A DNA stretch of 12,393 nt from assembly GCA_903970355.1 (NCBI GenBank), contig CAJCIF010000263.1, positions 1-12,393 on the forward strand, read 5' to 3'. Under the pieces are notes generated by a model. That model had not been told where the DNA came from, made no database searches, and saw only the letters and a list, made by a program, of their open reading frames with translations. Position numbers and translations under genes: made by a program. Each line of letters opens with the position of its first letter. Position 1 is the first letter of the stretch. This document shows, in pieces, positions 1 to 7,745 of this stretch. This DNA is from Actinomycetota bacterium (GTDB lineage: Bacteria > Cyanobacteriota > Vampirovibrionia > Obscuribacterales > Obscuribacteraceae).

Positions 1-776
1 AACGCACAAGAGATTCAATTGTGGAGGTAATTGGTGGTGCCGATGTTGAGACTACCGGAGTAGAAACTGGAGCGGAAGCGCTCGAACTGCTCAAGGAAAG
101 ATCGTTCGATTGTATGGTTGTAGATCTCGGTTTGCCCGATATGAGCGGATCGGAATTAATCGAAAAGATTAAACACGGTAAGACTCTCGATGGCATGCCT
201 GTAGTTGTATATACAGGCAGAGACCTCTCTGCTCTGGAGCAAAGAGATCTCAATCAGGTTGCTCACGCCATCGTCTTAAAAGATGCAAACTCAGCCGATC
301 GGCTTCTTGCTGAGACCGCTCTTTTCTTGCACAGAATTGAAGCGAACTTGCCGGATGAGAAAAAGCATGTTTTGCAGAATATGCATTCAACCCAAGCGGC
401 CTTAGCAGGACGCAGCATCCTTGTTGTAGACGATGATGTACGCAACATCTTCGCCATAACGTCTGTTCTGGAAAGGCAGCAAATGAATGTTCTCTATGCT
501 GAAAATGGCAGAGACGGAATTGAAGTTTTGCAGAACAATCCCGATGTCGATTGCGTCCTAATGGACGTAATGATGCCTGAATTAGACGGCTACGAGACGA
601 TGAGGAGAATTAGGCAAACTGAACGGTTTAAAACACTGCCAATCATTGCCCTTACCGCGAAAGCCATGAAGGGCGACCGAGAAAAATGTTTGGAAGCCGG
701 TGCATCGGACTACATTGCTAAGCCCGTAGACACCGAACAACTAATGTCTCTCATCCGAGTATGGCTGTATAAATAG
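1..776 (+). CDS. Hybrid sensor kinase, C-terminal fragment with two receiver domains (5' end outside window)
   Basis: The reading frame is open from the first base with no stop, so this is the 3' end of a longer gene; the GTG at base 21 lies inside a receiver fold and is not a credible start. Counting from base 21, the first REC domain covers about residues 1-105, with phospho-acceptor D35 (VDLGLPDMSG), T65 and K87; its first strand with the acidic pair lies outside the window. A linker of about 25 residues follows, then a complete REC at about 131-250 with acidic residues D137-D139, phospho-acceptor D182 (LMDVMMPELDG), T212 and K234 (AKP). Tandem C-terminal RECs of this kind are typical of large hybrid histidine kinases, so the missing part probably holds the sensor, HisKA and ATPase domains (inference). 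It ends 20 bases before cheR and looks like the first visible gene of the operon. Confidence 0.85.
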   Translation, partial: RTRDSIVEVIGGADVETTGVETGAEALELLKERSFDCMVVDLGLPDMSGSELIEKIKHGKTLDGMPVVVYTGRDLSALEQRDLNQVAHAIVLKDANSADRLLAETALFLHRIEANLPDEKKHVLQNMHSTQAALAGRSILVVDDDVRNIFAITSVLERQQMNVLYAENGRDGIEVLQNNPDVDCVLMDVMMPELDGYETMRRIRQTERFKTLPIIALTAKAMKGDREKCLEAGASDYIAKPVDTEQLMSLIRVWLYK

Positions 777-796
777 GGTTCAATCACGGTGACCTA

Positions 797-1633
797 ATGA
801 CTGAAAATACAAGCGTCGAAGCAGTTGAGCTCGATTTATTGGTCGAAGCTGTTTCCCGGTGCGCTGGCATAAATCTGAGCGATATTCCAAATCTATCGCT
901 CCGTTTGCGAGTCGAGCAAATCGCTTCCAGTATGGGGGCGCACACGATATCGTCTTTGCAGGATAAGATTCTGCATGACCGGCGCCTGATGGAGCAATTC
1001 ATATCACAAGCGACTGCACTGCCGGCCATGCTTTTTGCCGACTCGCATTTTTACAGGGACGTTCGAGAAAAGATTGCCCCTCTGTTTGCTACCAGGCCAT
1101 TTGTGCGCATCTGGCATGCGGGCTGTGCCACAGGAGAAGAAGCCTATTCAATGGCCATCCTTCTTAAGGAAGAGGGCGTTTTTGATAAATGCCGCATTTA
1201 TGCAACCGATATTGGCGACACCATGCTGCACTCAGCGCGCGCCGGCATTTTTGCGGAAAGCTACTTGAAGGAACAAGAGCCCCGCTATCTTGCCTCTGGT
1301 GGAAAGGGCAGCGTTTACGACTATTTTATTCAGGCTTCAGGCCATGTTGTTTTCGACCAAAACCTGCGAAGAAACATAGTTTTTGCGCATCACAACCTAT
1401 CACGAGATGCTTGCTTCAATCATTTTGATTTGATCGTCTGCCGAAACGTACTCCAATACTTCACCGCGCCTATGCAAGAGCGAGTCTTGCGATTGTTTGA
1501 TAAGAGCCTCGTTGAAGACGGCATACTAGCTCTTGGGAAACACGAATCGATTGAATTTCAGCCACGCAGTTCTAAATACAACCATGTTGATGGAATGGAG
1601 GGTTTCTACCGGAAAAATGAGGAAGCGGCATAA
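797..1633 (+). CDS. cheR: CheR-type protein-glutamate methyltransferase
   Basis: 278 aa, close to the usual CheR size. CheR proteins transfer methyl groups from S-adenosylmethionine to glutamates of chemoreceptors in the cytoplasm. An N-terminal helical domain (about 1-80) leads into the family's T-x-FFR region, here SHFYRD at 83-88 with R87 kept. The SAM-binding loop HAGCATGEEAYSMA (107-120), ATDI with D138, and FDLIVCRNVLQYF (210-222) are the standard CheR motifs in order. No receptor gene, CheB, CheA or CheW is visible, and the gene sits between hybrid-kinase genes. It therefore more likely serves a signalling operon than classical chemotaxis, and its substrate is unknown (inference). The start is the ATG at 797, since the frame upstream lacks a better one; the ribosome site is weak (GGTGAC), so translation may depend on coupling to the preceding gene. 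Confidence 0.88.
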   Translation: MTENTSVEAVELDLLVEAVSRCAGINLSDIPNLSLRLRVEQIASSMGAHTISSLQDKILHDRRLMEQFISQATALPAMLFADSHFYRDVREKIAPLFATRPFVRIWHAGCATGEEAYSMAILLKEEGVFDKCRIYATDIGDTMLHSARAGIFAESYLKEQEPRYLASGGKGSVYDYFIQASGHVVFDQNLRRNIVFAHHNLSRDACFNHFDLIVCRNVLQYFTAPMQERVLRLFDKSLVEDGILALGKHESIEFQPRSSKYNHVDGMEGFYRKNEEAA

Positions 1634-1655
1634 TTTAGGTTAGCGGGACTTGTCC

Positions 1656-3356
1656 ATGGATGACGAAAAAGCAAAAATTCTAATTGTTGATGATGTTCCA
1701 GAGAATCTTATTGCTCTGGAAGCGATTCTTGCCTGTCTAGATCAAGCGGTAGTGCGCGCCAATTCTGGTCGCAATGCCCTTAAGTGCATGCTGGAAGAAG
1801 ATTTTGCTGTCGTTTTGCTCGACGTAATGATGCCGGATATGGATGGTTTTGAAACTGCTGCTTTAATTCGCGGCAGGGAGAGATCGAAACACACTCCCAT
1901 CATTTTCGTAACTGCCATGTACACAACCGAAACGCACGCTTCGCTTGGTTACAACATTGGTGCTGTCGATTACATTTTCAAGCCTTTGATGCCGGATGTT
2001 CTAAGGGCGAAAGTACAAGTTTTCGTCGATTTGCATCGCAAGAATTTGGAAATTAAGCGCCAGGACGATCTCATTCGCGATATTCACCGGCAAGAACTCG
2101 AAGAAAAATTGCGATTGCAAGAAATAGAACGCCAACTGCTTTTGAGAACAAGCGCGCAATTGGAAGAATCCAATCGCCATAAGAGTGAATTTCTTGCCAA
2201 CATGAGCCATGAAATACGCACTCCTATGAATGGTGTGGTGGGCATGGCAGAGCTGCTTCTCACTACCAAACTCGAACCCGAACAGCGCGAAATGGCTACT
2301 GTTATACGAGAGTCTGGCCAGACACTTTTAGCTCTCATCAATGATATTCTCGATATCTCTAAGATCGAAGCCGGCAAAATGCGGCTTGACCTTCTAGACT
2401 TCGATTTACCAGCTCTTATTAAACGCACAGTAGAAATTCTGGTTGATCCAGCTTTCCACAAAGGTGTCATTTTCCGTACATCTATTGATGAACGGATTCC
2501 GCAAATGGTGAACGGCGATCCTCTGCGCATACGCCAGATTCTCGTCAATCTATTGAGTAATGCCATCAAATTTACAGATCAAGGCACTGTCACGCTCGAT
2601 GTCACTCTTAAAGAAGAAGATGATCTGCATCAAACAGTCATGTTTAGCGTATCGGATACCGGCATAGGCATAAGCGAAGATCGCTTGCCCTTTATGTTTG
2701 TGCCTTTCACACAAGGTGACAGTTCCACCACTCGCAAGTATGGTGGCACGGGTTTGGGACTTTCAATTTCGAAGAGACTTTGCGATTTGATGGGCGGTGA
2801 AATCCACGTACGCACCCAGCCGTGCGGCGCTTGTTTCTACTTCACCATTCCTTTCAGTCGCGTTTCACACCCCAGTGCAGCCCCTTCTGGGGAAGCTAAG
2901 CAGTCGCGCAACTATGAAGTTGCCTGCCACAAAGGCATTAAAATACTGCTGGCAGACGACAGCCCGACCAATCAGCGTGTAACTTTGTTGCAACTCAAAA
3001 AGCTGGGACTGGAAGCGCAGATTGCTAACACCGGAACTGAGGCCGTACGCGCTTTTCAACGTGAAAAGTTTGCCCTCATTTTCATGGACTGCCAGATGCC
3101 TGAAATGGATGGTTTTGACGCAACCAGGAAGATTCGGCAAAGAGAAGCTAAACTTAATACGCACACACCTATAATTGGGCTTACAGCTCAGGCTATGGAA
3201 GGTGATAGAGAACGCTGTCTGGAAGCAGGAATGGACGATTATGTTAGCAAGCCTGCATCGCTGGAGACCTTCCGAGACACCGTTCAAAAATGGATAATCG
3301 CATCCAATCGCGAAATAACCAGCCAGCAACTTCAGGATCAACGGACTGCGTCCTAA
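1656..3356 (+). CDS. Hybrid histidine kinase, REC-coiled coil-HisKA-HATPase-REC
   Basis: 566 aa from the ATG at 1656; a TTG six bases earlier is possible but less well placed relative to the upstream GGGA. Domains in order: N-terminal REC (about 7-125; D56 in [12 protein letters not shown]86, K109), a charged helical linker (about 128-175), HisKA with H-box [12 protein letters not shown] (phospho-His 185), HATPase_c with N-box (N302 in NLLSNAIKF), G1 box SDTGIGI (D334), an F-box-like FVPF, and G2 box GGTGLGL. A second REC lies at about 428-548 (D478 in [12 protein letters not shown]532). Every catalytic residue is present, so it should autophosphorylate and pass phosphate to its own or another receiver. 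There is no membrane segment or signal peptide. The input is probably phosphorylation of the N-terminal REC by another kinase, which would make this an intermediate in a cascade (inference). Confidence 0.93.
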   Translation: MDDEKAKILIVDDVPENLIALEAILACLDQAVVRANSGRNALKCMLEEDFAVVLLDVMMPDMDGFETAALIRGRERSKHTPIIFVTAMYTTETHASLGYNIGAVDYIFKPLMPDVLRAKVQVFVDLHRKNLEIKRQDDLIRDIHRQELEEKLRLQEIERQLLLRTSAQLEESNRHKSEFLANMSHEIRTPMNGVVGMAELLLTTKLEPEQREMATVIRESGQTLLALINDILDISKIEAGKMRLDLLDFDLPALIKRTVEILVDPAFHKGVIFRTSIDERIPQMVNGDPLRIRQILVNLLSNAIKFTDQGTVTLDVTLKEEDDLHQTVMFSVSDTGIGISEDRLPFMFVPFTQGDSSTTRKYGGTGLGLSISKRLCDLMGGEIHVRTQPCGACFYFTIPFSRVSHPSAAPSGEAKQSRNYEVACHKGIKILLADDSPTNQRVTLLQLKKLGLEAQIANTGTEAVRAFQREKFALIFMDCQMPEMDGFDATRKIRQREAKLNTHTPIIGLTAQAMEGDRERCLEAGMDDYVSKPASLETFRDTVQKWIIASNREITSQQLQDQRTAS

Positions 3357-3359
3357 GGA
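3355..3359 (+). promoter_or_regulatory. Ribosome binding site overlapping a stop codon
   Basis: AAGGA shares its first two bases with the TAA stop of the hybrid kinase and lies 9 bases before the GTG start of the next kinase. It decides that start and suggests translational coupling of the two kinases. Confidence 0.55.
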
Positions 3360-3368
3360 AATGAGAGC

Positions 3369-4988
3369 GTGAAATTTAGCAGCGAAACCGGCGGCGAAGA
3401 TAAAGTAAACATCCTAATTGTCGATGATCGTCCGGAGAATCTCATAGCACTCAAGGCAATTCTCCAGCCGCTCGGTCAAAACATTGTCGAAGCAAAATCT
3501 GGCAGAGAGGCTCTGAAATGGGTCTTAGATGAAGAATTTGCTGTCATTTTACTCGACGTAATGATGCCGGAGATGGATGGTTTTGAAACTGCCAAGCTAA
3601 TTCGTGAGCGCCAAAAATCACGCACCATCCCCATTCTGTTTGTAACCGCCATGCTCACGGCCGAATCAAACGCCTTTCAAGGCTACGAGGTAGGAGCGGT
3701 CGATTACATCATGAAGCCTTTCATCCCGGAAATTTTGCGGGCGAAAGTGCAAGTGTTTATCGAACTTTTCCAGAAGAATCTGGAAGTGCAGCGACAAGCC
3801 GAAAAAATTCTGGCGATTGAACAACGCGAGTATGAGAACAAACTGAAAGAAACGCGCGATCACATGGAACGTGAGACAGAGCGCGTTCGCGCCGAACAAC
3901 AAATTGCGCAGTCTGTCGTGCAGCACTCGCCTATGGGTATCTTGCGGCTTGGTCCGAACATGACTATCGCCGAGGCCAATGCCACTTTCTGTGAGCAGTT
4001 CAATTTCGATTCTCAGGAGAGCAGCGGCAAACTTCTCGTAGACGCATTGCCCTGGTTGCCCGAACAAATTATCGAAGCAATTCAACACTCACAAGGACTT
4101 TGTGTCGCCGATTACAAAGTTGCTGAGACGAGTATTCCGGCAGAAAAAAGCTACAAATACTGGGATTTCACAACATGGCCAGTGCGAGATGCCGATGATA
4201 AATTAACTGGCACCATTCTCGTAGTTTCAGATGTCACTGAGCGTGTGCTTCTTGAAGAGCAACGCAAAGATTTCATTGGTACTCTCGCCCATGATTTGCA
4301 AACACCGGTTATAGCATCAGACAGAGTGCTGGAGCTTTTGCTAAAGCGCTTAGCCGATCAATTAGAGCCGGATATGCTCAAGCTGGTTTCTGGTTTAAAA
4401 CAAAACAACCAGAATTTATTGCGCATGATTCAAAGCCTTTTAGAACTCTATCAATATGAAGCGGGAGCTATCCCGTTTTATTTCGATCACCTCGATCTCG
4501 ATCAGCTTGTGGTGACTTGCGTTGAAGAACTCAAACCATTGGCAGAAAGATATGAGCGCACCATTAGTACCCAATTTGATGATAAAGAGCATCTCGTTTG
4601 GGCGGATCGTACCGCGTTCCGACGGGTGGTTACCAACCTTATAGACAACGCCATTAAGTACTCTCATAGTGGCGGCAAAATATTGGTTTCGGTATCGAAG
4701 TCAAACTCGAATGAAGTTGTACTGCAAGTTTCAAATAGTGGTTCCGGAATTGCCGCCCAAGATAAGCAACGAATATTCGAGCGTTTCTGGCATGGTGTTG
4801 GTGTCAGTTCCTATAAAGCGAGTTCCGGGCTTGGATTGTATTTGTGCAAACAGATTGTGGATGCTCATAAAGGCCACATCTCTTTTCAAAGTGAAGCTGG
4901 CAAAAACACTACGTTTTCCGTACAATTGCCTACAAGCAAAACTGCTGTCGTTACCGGGGAGCAACTTGAACCTGTTTCATCCGCCTAA
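3369..4988 (+). CDS. Sensor histidine kinase, REC-PAS-HisKA-HATPase
   Basis: 539 aa, GTG start. An AAGGA overlapping the previous stop codon lies 9 bases upstream, and the nearby ATG at 3361 opens only a three-codon frame. The N-terminal REC (about 13-130; D19/D20, D63, T93, K116) closely resembles the REC of the preceding kinase. A coiled-coil linker (about 132-182, rich in E, R and K) leads to a PAS-like domain (about 183-295). HisKA has the H-box FIGTLAHDLQTPV with H308, the HD-L-x-TP variant also seen in cyanobacterial-type kinases. The HATPase has N427 (NLIDNAIKYS), FERFW at 470-474 and G2 box SSGLGL (485-490). In the G1 box the usual Asp is Asn456 (SNSGSGI). There is no C-terminal receiver, so it probably hands phosphate to the response regulator encoded next (inference). 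It is cytoplasmic, with no membrane segments. Confidence 0.92.
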   Translation: MKFSSETGGEDKVNILIVDDRPENLIALKAILQPLGQNIVEAKSGREALKWVLDEEFAVILLDVMMPEMDGFETAKLIRERQKSRTIPILFVTAMLTAESNAFQGYEVGAVDYIMKPFIPEILRAKVQVFIELFQKNLEVQRQAEKILAIEQREYENKLKETRDHMERETERVRAEQQIAQSVVQHSPMGILRLGPNMTIAEANATFCEQFNFDSQESSGKLLVDALPWLPEQIIEAIQHSQGLCVADYKVAETSIPAEKSYKYWDFTTWPVRDADDKLTGTILVVSDVTERVLLEEQRKDFIGTLAHDLQTPVIASDRVLELLLKRLADQLEPDMLKLVSGLKQNNQNLLRMIQSLLELYQYEAGAIPFYFDHLDLDQLVVTCVEELKPLAERYERTISTQFDDKEHLVWADRTAFRRVVTNLIDNAIKYSHSGGKILVSVSKSNSNEVVLQVSNSGSGIAAQDKQRIFERFWHGVGVSSYKASSGLGLYLCKQIVDAHKGHISFQSEAGKNTTFSVQLPTSKTAVVTGEQLEPVSSA

Positions 4989-5016
4989 CTAAAATCGCAG
5001 ACAAAAGGAATTGAGC

Positions 5017-5706
5017 ATGTCGGATGAAGAATCCAAAGAAGTATCGGTGGTTATTGTTGAAGACCACGAATTCACCCGCATGGGTCTCAAATTAAGTCTT
5101 GATAGCCTGCCCGGTATTAAGATGGTTGGTGAAGCCGCCGATGGTGCTGAAGGTGTAAAAGTAGCGCTTGACTTGAAGCCACAGGTGGTGCTCATGGATG
5201 TCGAGTTGCCCACCATGGATGGTATCGAAGCAACCAAACAAATACGCCTCGCTAATCCAGATGTGCGCGTGATAATGTTGACATCGCATAACAACGACCA
5301 GACCATTTTTGCCGCACTGGGTGCAGGTGCAAATGGCTATTGCTTGAAAACTATTAATGCTCAACAATTGGCAGCGGTTATCAAGATGGTCGCAGAAGGC
5401 GCTGCATGGTTGGATCCTGGCATTGCCAATAGGGTTTTAAGCGCTTACGCCCATACAGATGGGTCTCCAGCAATGGAAAAACGGCAGACAACCACGCGTT
5501 CGAAGCGCGAGGCGCCCAGTCTTTCACCGCGGGAAACAGAAGTTTTACGACTTGTTGCGGACGGTTACAGCAATCAGAAGATCGCTGAAAAGCTAGGCCT
5601 GGGTTTGGAAACGGTCAAAACGCACATGCGTCACATAATGGAGAAACTGACCGTGTCCGACCGAACTGAGGCGGCTGTTAAGGCAATGAAACAAGGACTG
5701 GTATAG
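5017..5706 (+). CDS. NarL/LuxR-family response regulator
   Basis: 229 aa. The start is the ATG at 5017, because AAAAGGA at 5003-5009 stands 7 bases away; the TTG at 5011 would overlap that site. The receiver domain (about 8-125) has E15/D16, phospho-acceptor D61 (LMDVELPTMDG), T89 and K111. A linker of about 30 residues rich in T, R and K connects to a C-terminal LuxR-type helix-turn-helix at about 169-226, with LSPRETEVLRLVADGYSNQK and VKTHMRHIMEKL as the recognisable core. It is the only DNA-binding protein in the operon and thus the likely transcriptional output of the kinases upstream, from which it is separated by 28 bases. Its targets cannot be read from the sequence; the GT20 gene 215 bases downstream is an obvious candidate (inference). 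Confidence 0.93.
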   Translation: MSDEESKEVSVVIVEDHEFTRMGLKLSLDSLPGIKMVGEAADGAEGVKVALDLKPQVVLMDVELPTMDGIEATKQIRLANPDVRVIMLTSHNNDQTIFAALGAGANGYCLKTINAQQLAAVIKMVAEGAAWLDPGIANRVLSAYAHTDGSPAMEKRQTTTRSKREAPSLSPRETEVLRLVADGYSNQKIAEKLGLGLETVKTHMRHIMEKLTVSDRTEAAVKAMKQGLV

Positions 5707-5921
5707 AAGCTATCTTTTCGGATACTCTTTATAACTGTCCGGTTCGCATACCCACCAACATACCGCTTCAGGTTGATACCGTTGTTGCTGGATTGTGGAA
5801 CGCCTGTCCTAGTGCGATATTGAAGTAGTCTGGGCAAGTGCAACAACATTCGTTAAGTGCAATTCATGAAGTAGCGAATCGCGGTGACACGCCGTTGCTG
5901 GAAGGCAAGCAAGAGGATTCC

Positions 5922-7361
5922 ATGAATATCGTTTCATATCGCGGACCAGGGATGGCAGGTGGCGTTTCTAGCGCCTTGGCTCGAATTTGGGAAGACTGTT
6001 CTGAAAACGCTAGTTGGTGGCATCTCAATGAGAACCACGTCGAAGTAGCTCGTGGTGTCGAATACGATACCCGCCGTTTTAATACATTTTCAAAAGACCT
6101 GATCAAAGGTCACTACGATTACTGCAATGAATTTTTGTGGCCGGTCATGCATGACCTGCCGCAATACGCGACATATAAGAAAGAACAACGCGAAGCTTAT
6201 TACAGATTCAATGAAGAATTGAGCAAAACGATTGGTCGCAATCCTGCCTCGAAATCGTTTTCTTATTTCTTCGTGCAAGACTATCAATTGGCAATTATGC
6301 CGCAGTTGTTGAGGCGCATGGGACTGCCTAACTCAGCAGTTTTCTGGCATATTCCCTGGCCGAAAAATGTACGGGAAGATCACCTTGTTCCGATCGCTCA
6401 GATTGCAAGAGGTTTGCTAGCATCGGAAGCAGTTGGATTCCATGTTCAGGAATACGGAGAGAACTTCCTCTCATTCGTAGCAGAGCATCTTCCGGAATAC
6501 GAAGTAGATTTTGAAACCATGACGGCTATGCCGGCAACAAACGTGCTGGCTAATGTGATGGCTTCGCACAGTTATGGTGTTGAACCACGGGCAAGAACAG
6601 CCTGGAAAACGCGTGCAACACAAATTGTGGTAGCACCACTTGGCTTGGATTTCGATCATTGGAACCAAATGGCGCATTCGGCAAAGGCAACATTCTTGCC
6701 GCCGCTAATGAGATTGCCATATGTATTCTCTGTAGATCGTGCCGATTACACGAAAGGTGTTTCTTATAGATTGAAAGCCATTGATGCTTTCTTCACTAAG
6801 TATCCTCAGTATCGTGGCAAGCTTGTCTTTGCTCAAATCTGTGGTCGCACCAGACCCGGTATTGCTTCGTTCGATAACTATTGGACAGAATGCAAAGATC
6901 TGGCAGCGCAATTGAAAGATCGCTGGAGCACTCCAAATTGGAGTCCACTTCACTGGATAGAAAATTCGTTTAGCGCAGAGCAACTCTCACTACTGTATCG
7001 CAATGCCTCCACCATGCTGGTTAATCCAGTACGTGACGGACTTAACCTTACTGCAAAAGAGTACATTGCTTCACAAGGCAGAAAACCTGGTGTTTTGGCT
7101 CTCTCCAGAGAAGCCGGCGCCTGGCATGAGCTTGGCGACGCTGCTCTTGAAATAAGCCCGGAAGATCCAGAACAAATTGCAGATGTTGTCGCTGCTTCAT
7201 TAAACATGAGCGAAAACGAGCGAGCAACTCGCATGAGTGCTTTAATAGAAAGCGTGCGGAACAACCCACTGCAACTCTGGTGGGAGCGCTTTGCTGTCAC
7301 TTCTGGAGCAAATCAAATGCTGGCCGAAGAAGAAGCCAGCCTCGAAGCCAAAATTTCTTAA
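5922..7361 (+). CDS. otsA: GT20 glycosyltransferase, trehalose-6-phosphate synthase type
   Basis: 479 aa from the ATG at 5922, with AAGAGGA 4 bases upstream. An in-frame GTG at 5838 would add 28 unconvincing residues. OtsA joins a nucleotide-activated glucose to glucose-6-phosphate to give trehalose-6-phosphate. Family signatures are present in order: a glycine loop near the N-terminus (SYRGPGMAGGVSSAL), the acceptor region with LWPVMHDLP, D120 in VQDYQL, H143 in FWHIPWP, R273 and K278 in DRADYTKG, and D372 and E380 in VRDGLNLTAKEY. These match the positions of E. coli OtsA D130, H154, R262, K267, D361 and E369. The usual HDYHL is QDYQL here. No phosphatase partner (OtsB) is visible and none is fused. 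A related GT20 activity, such as glucosylglycerol-phosphate synthase, cannot be excluded. The gene is followed by several hairpins. Confidence 0.85.
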   Translation: MNIVSYRGPGMAGGVSSALARIWEDCSENASWWHLNENHVEVARGVEYDTRRFNTFSKDLIKGHYDYCNEFLWPVMHDLPQYATYKKEQREAYYRFNEELSKTIGRNPASKSFSYFFVQDYQLAIMPQLLRRMGLPNSAVFWHIPWPKNVREDHLVPIAQIARGLLASEAVGFHVQEYGENFLSFVAEHLPEYEVDFETMTAMPATNVLANVMASHSYGVEPRARTAWKTRATQIVVAPLGLDFDHWNQMAHSAKATFLPPLMRLPYVFSVDRADYTKGVSYRLKAIDAFFTKYPQYRGKLVFAQICGRTRPGIASFDNYWTECKDLAAQLKDRWSTPNWSPLHWIENSFSAEQLSLLYRNASTMLVNPVRDGLNLTAKEYIASQGRKPGVLALSREAGAWHELGDAALEISPEDPEQIADVVAASLNMSENERATRMSALIESVRNNPLQLWWERFAVTSGANQMLAEEEASLEAKIS

Positions 7362-7408
7362 GAGCCCATTCACAAATCCCCCCCAACAAAATGGGTTCTA
7401 CAAAATAG

Positions 7409-7435
7409 GCACCGACCGCACCCCGCGGCCGGTGC
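7409..7435 (+). terminator. GC-rich hairpin after the GT20 gene
   Basis: GCACCG pairs with CGGTGC and CCGC with GCGG, separated by one A/C mismatch, around an ACCCC loop. That makes 10 base pairs in a 27-base element, starting 48 bases after the stop codon. The following TTATAT is a poor U-tract, so it may stabilise the transcript's 3' end rather than terminate on its own. Confidence 0.45.
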
Positions 7436-7504
7436 TTATATGCTAGGGGTGTTGTGAGGGCTGTGGGGGTGGGGTGCCTCTTGCTTAACCCCCAAATTTA
7501 AAGC

Positions 7505-7540
7505 GAGGAGCGAGAAGCTCCCCTCCTTTTTGATTTTTTT
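7505..7540 (+). terminator. Rho-independent terminator downstream of the GT20 gene
   Basis: The stem GGAGC (7507-7511) pairs with GCTCC (7517-7521) around a GAGAA loop, and an imperfect extension is possible. Two short bases-rich steps later comes TTTTTGATTTTTTT (7527-7540), a clear U-tract on the plus strand. It suits the end of transcripts from the GT20 gene. Confidence 0.65.
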
Positions 7541-7589
7541 ATGACGGCAGATTTTTAGCTAGTTTTCTATCAATTCCGTTGCACCGTTA

Positions 7590-7719
7590 AAGGGCATGGC
7601 AGTGTGCCATCCCCTGCGGTAGTTTCCACGTCGCCTACAACGGTTCAGGCAACCTCCACGTCATACTGCACCGCGTTGCTGCTAAAGGCGAAAGGACATG
7701 GTTTGCACCATGCCCTTTC
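7590..7719. repeat. Pair of related palindromes about 100 bases apart
   Basis: Copy 1 (7592-7614) folds as GGG, a C/C mismatch and ATGGCA around GTG, closed by TGCCAT and CCC. Copy 2 (7690-7719) folds over 13 positions as GAAAGGACATGGT with ACCATGCCCTTTC around a 4-base loop; it has one A/C mismatch on the plus strand that becomes a G-U pair on the minus strand. Both begin AAAGG-R-CATGG. In addition AAAGGGCATGG at 7590 is exactly complementary to CCATGCCCTTT at 7709, so the two outer arms could pair into one long stem. This resembles paired REP-type elements. Copy 2 may also serve as the minus-strand terminator of the gene ending at 7746, though its U-tract is poor. Confidence 0.45.
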
Positions 7720-7745
7720 TTTGCAGCGTCGTTAAGTTAGTTACG

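Larger units (their letters stand above)
7362..7745. other. Structured non-coding region between convergent genes
   Basis: No credible gene lies in these 384 bases. From left to right they hold: an 8-bp stem (7362-7369 with 7391-7398), a strong GC hairpin (7409-7435), a G-rich tract (7446-7474), a weak GGGGT/ACCCC stem (7471-7475 with 7488-7492), an intrinsic terminator (7507-7540), and two related palindromes (7590-7617 and 7690-7719). The motif CCACGTC occurs twice, near 7627 and 7656. The first part probably ends the GT20 transcript, and the last palindrome may end the minus-strand glsB-like transcript. A small structured RNA at 7575-7725 is possible, but I recognise no known family. Confidence 0.6.

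Noticed and set aside
2084..2569. 161-codon minus-strand frame inside the hybrid kinase gene
   Set aside because: It lies antisense to the HisKA/HATPase coding region, whose motifs are all intact; the antisense product is Ser/Arg-rich and has no recognisable domain.
5838..5921. Longer N-terminus of the GT20 protein from a GTG start
   Set aside because: The 28 extra residues do not resemble the family, and a ribosome site sits directly before the ATG at 5922.
7640..7670. GGTTCAGGC resembling a tRNA T-arm
   Set aside because: No acceptor, D or anticodon arms fit around it; it is only a short GGTT/AACC hairpin.
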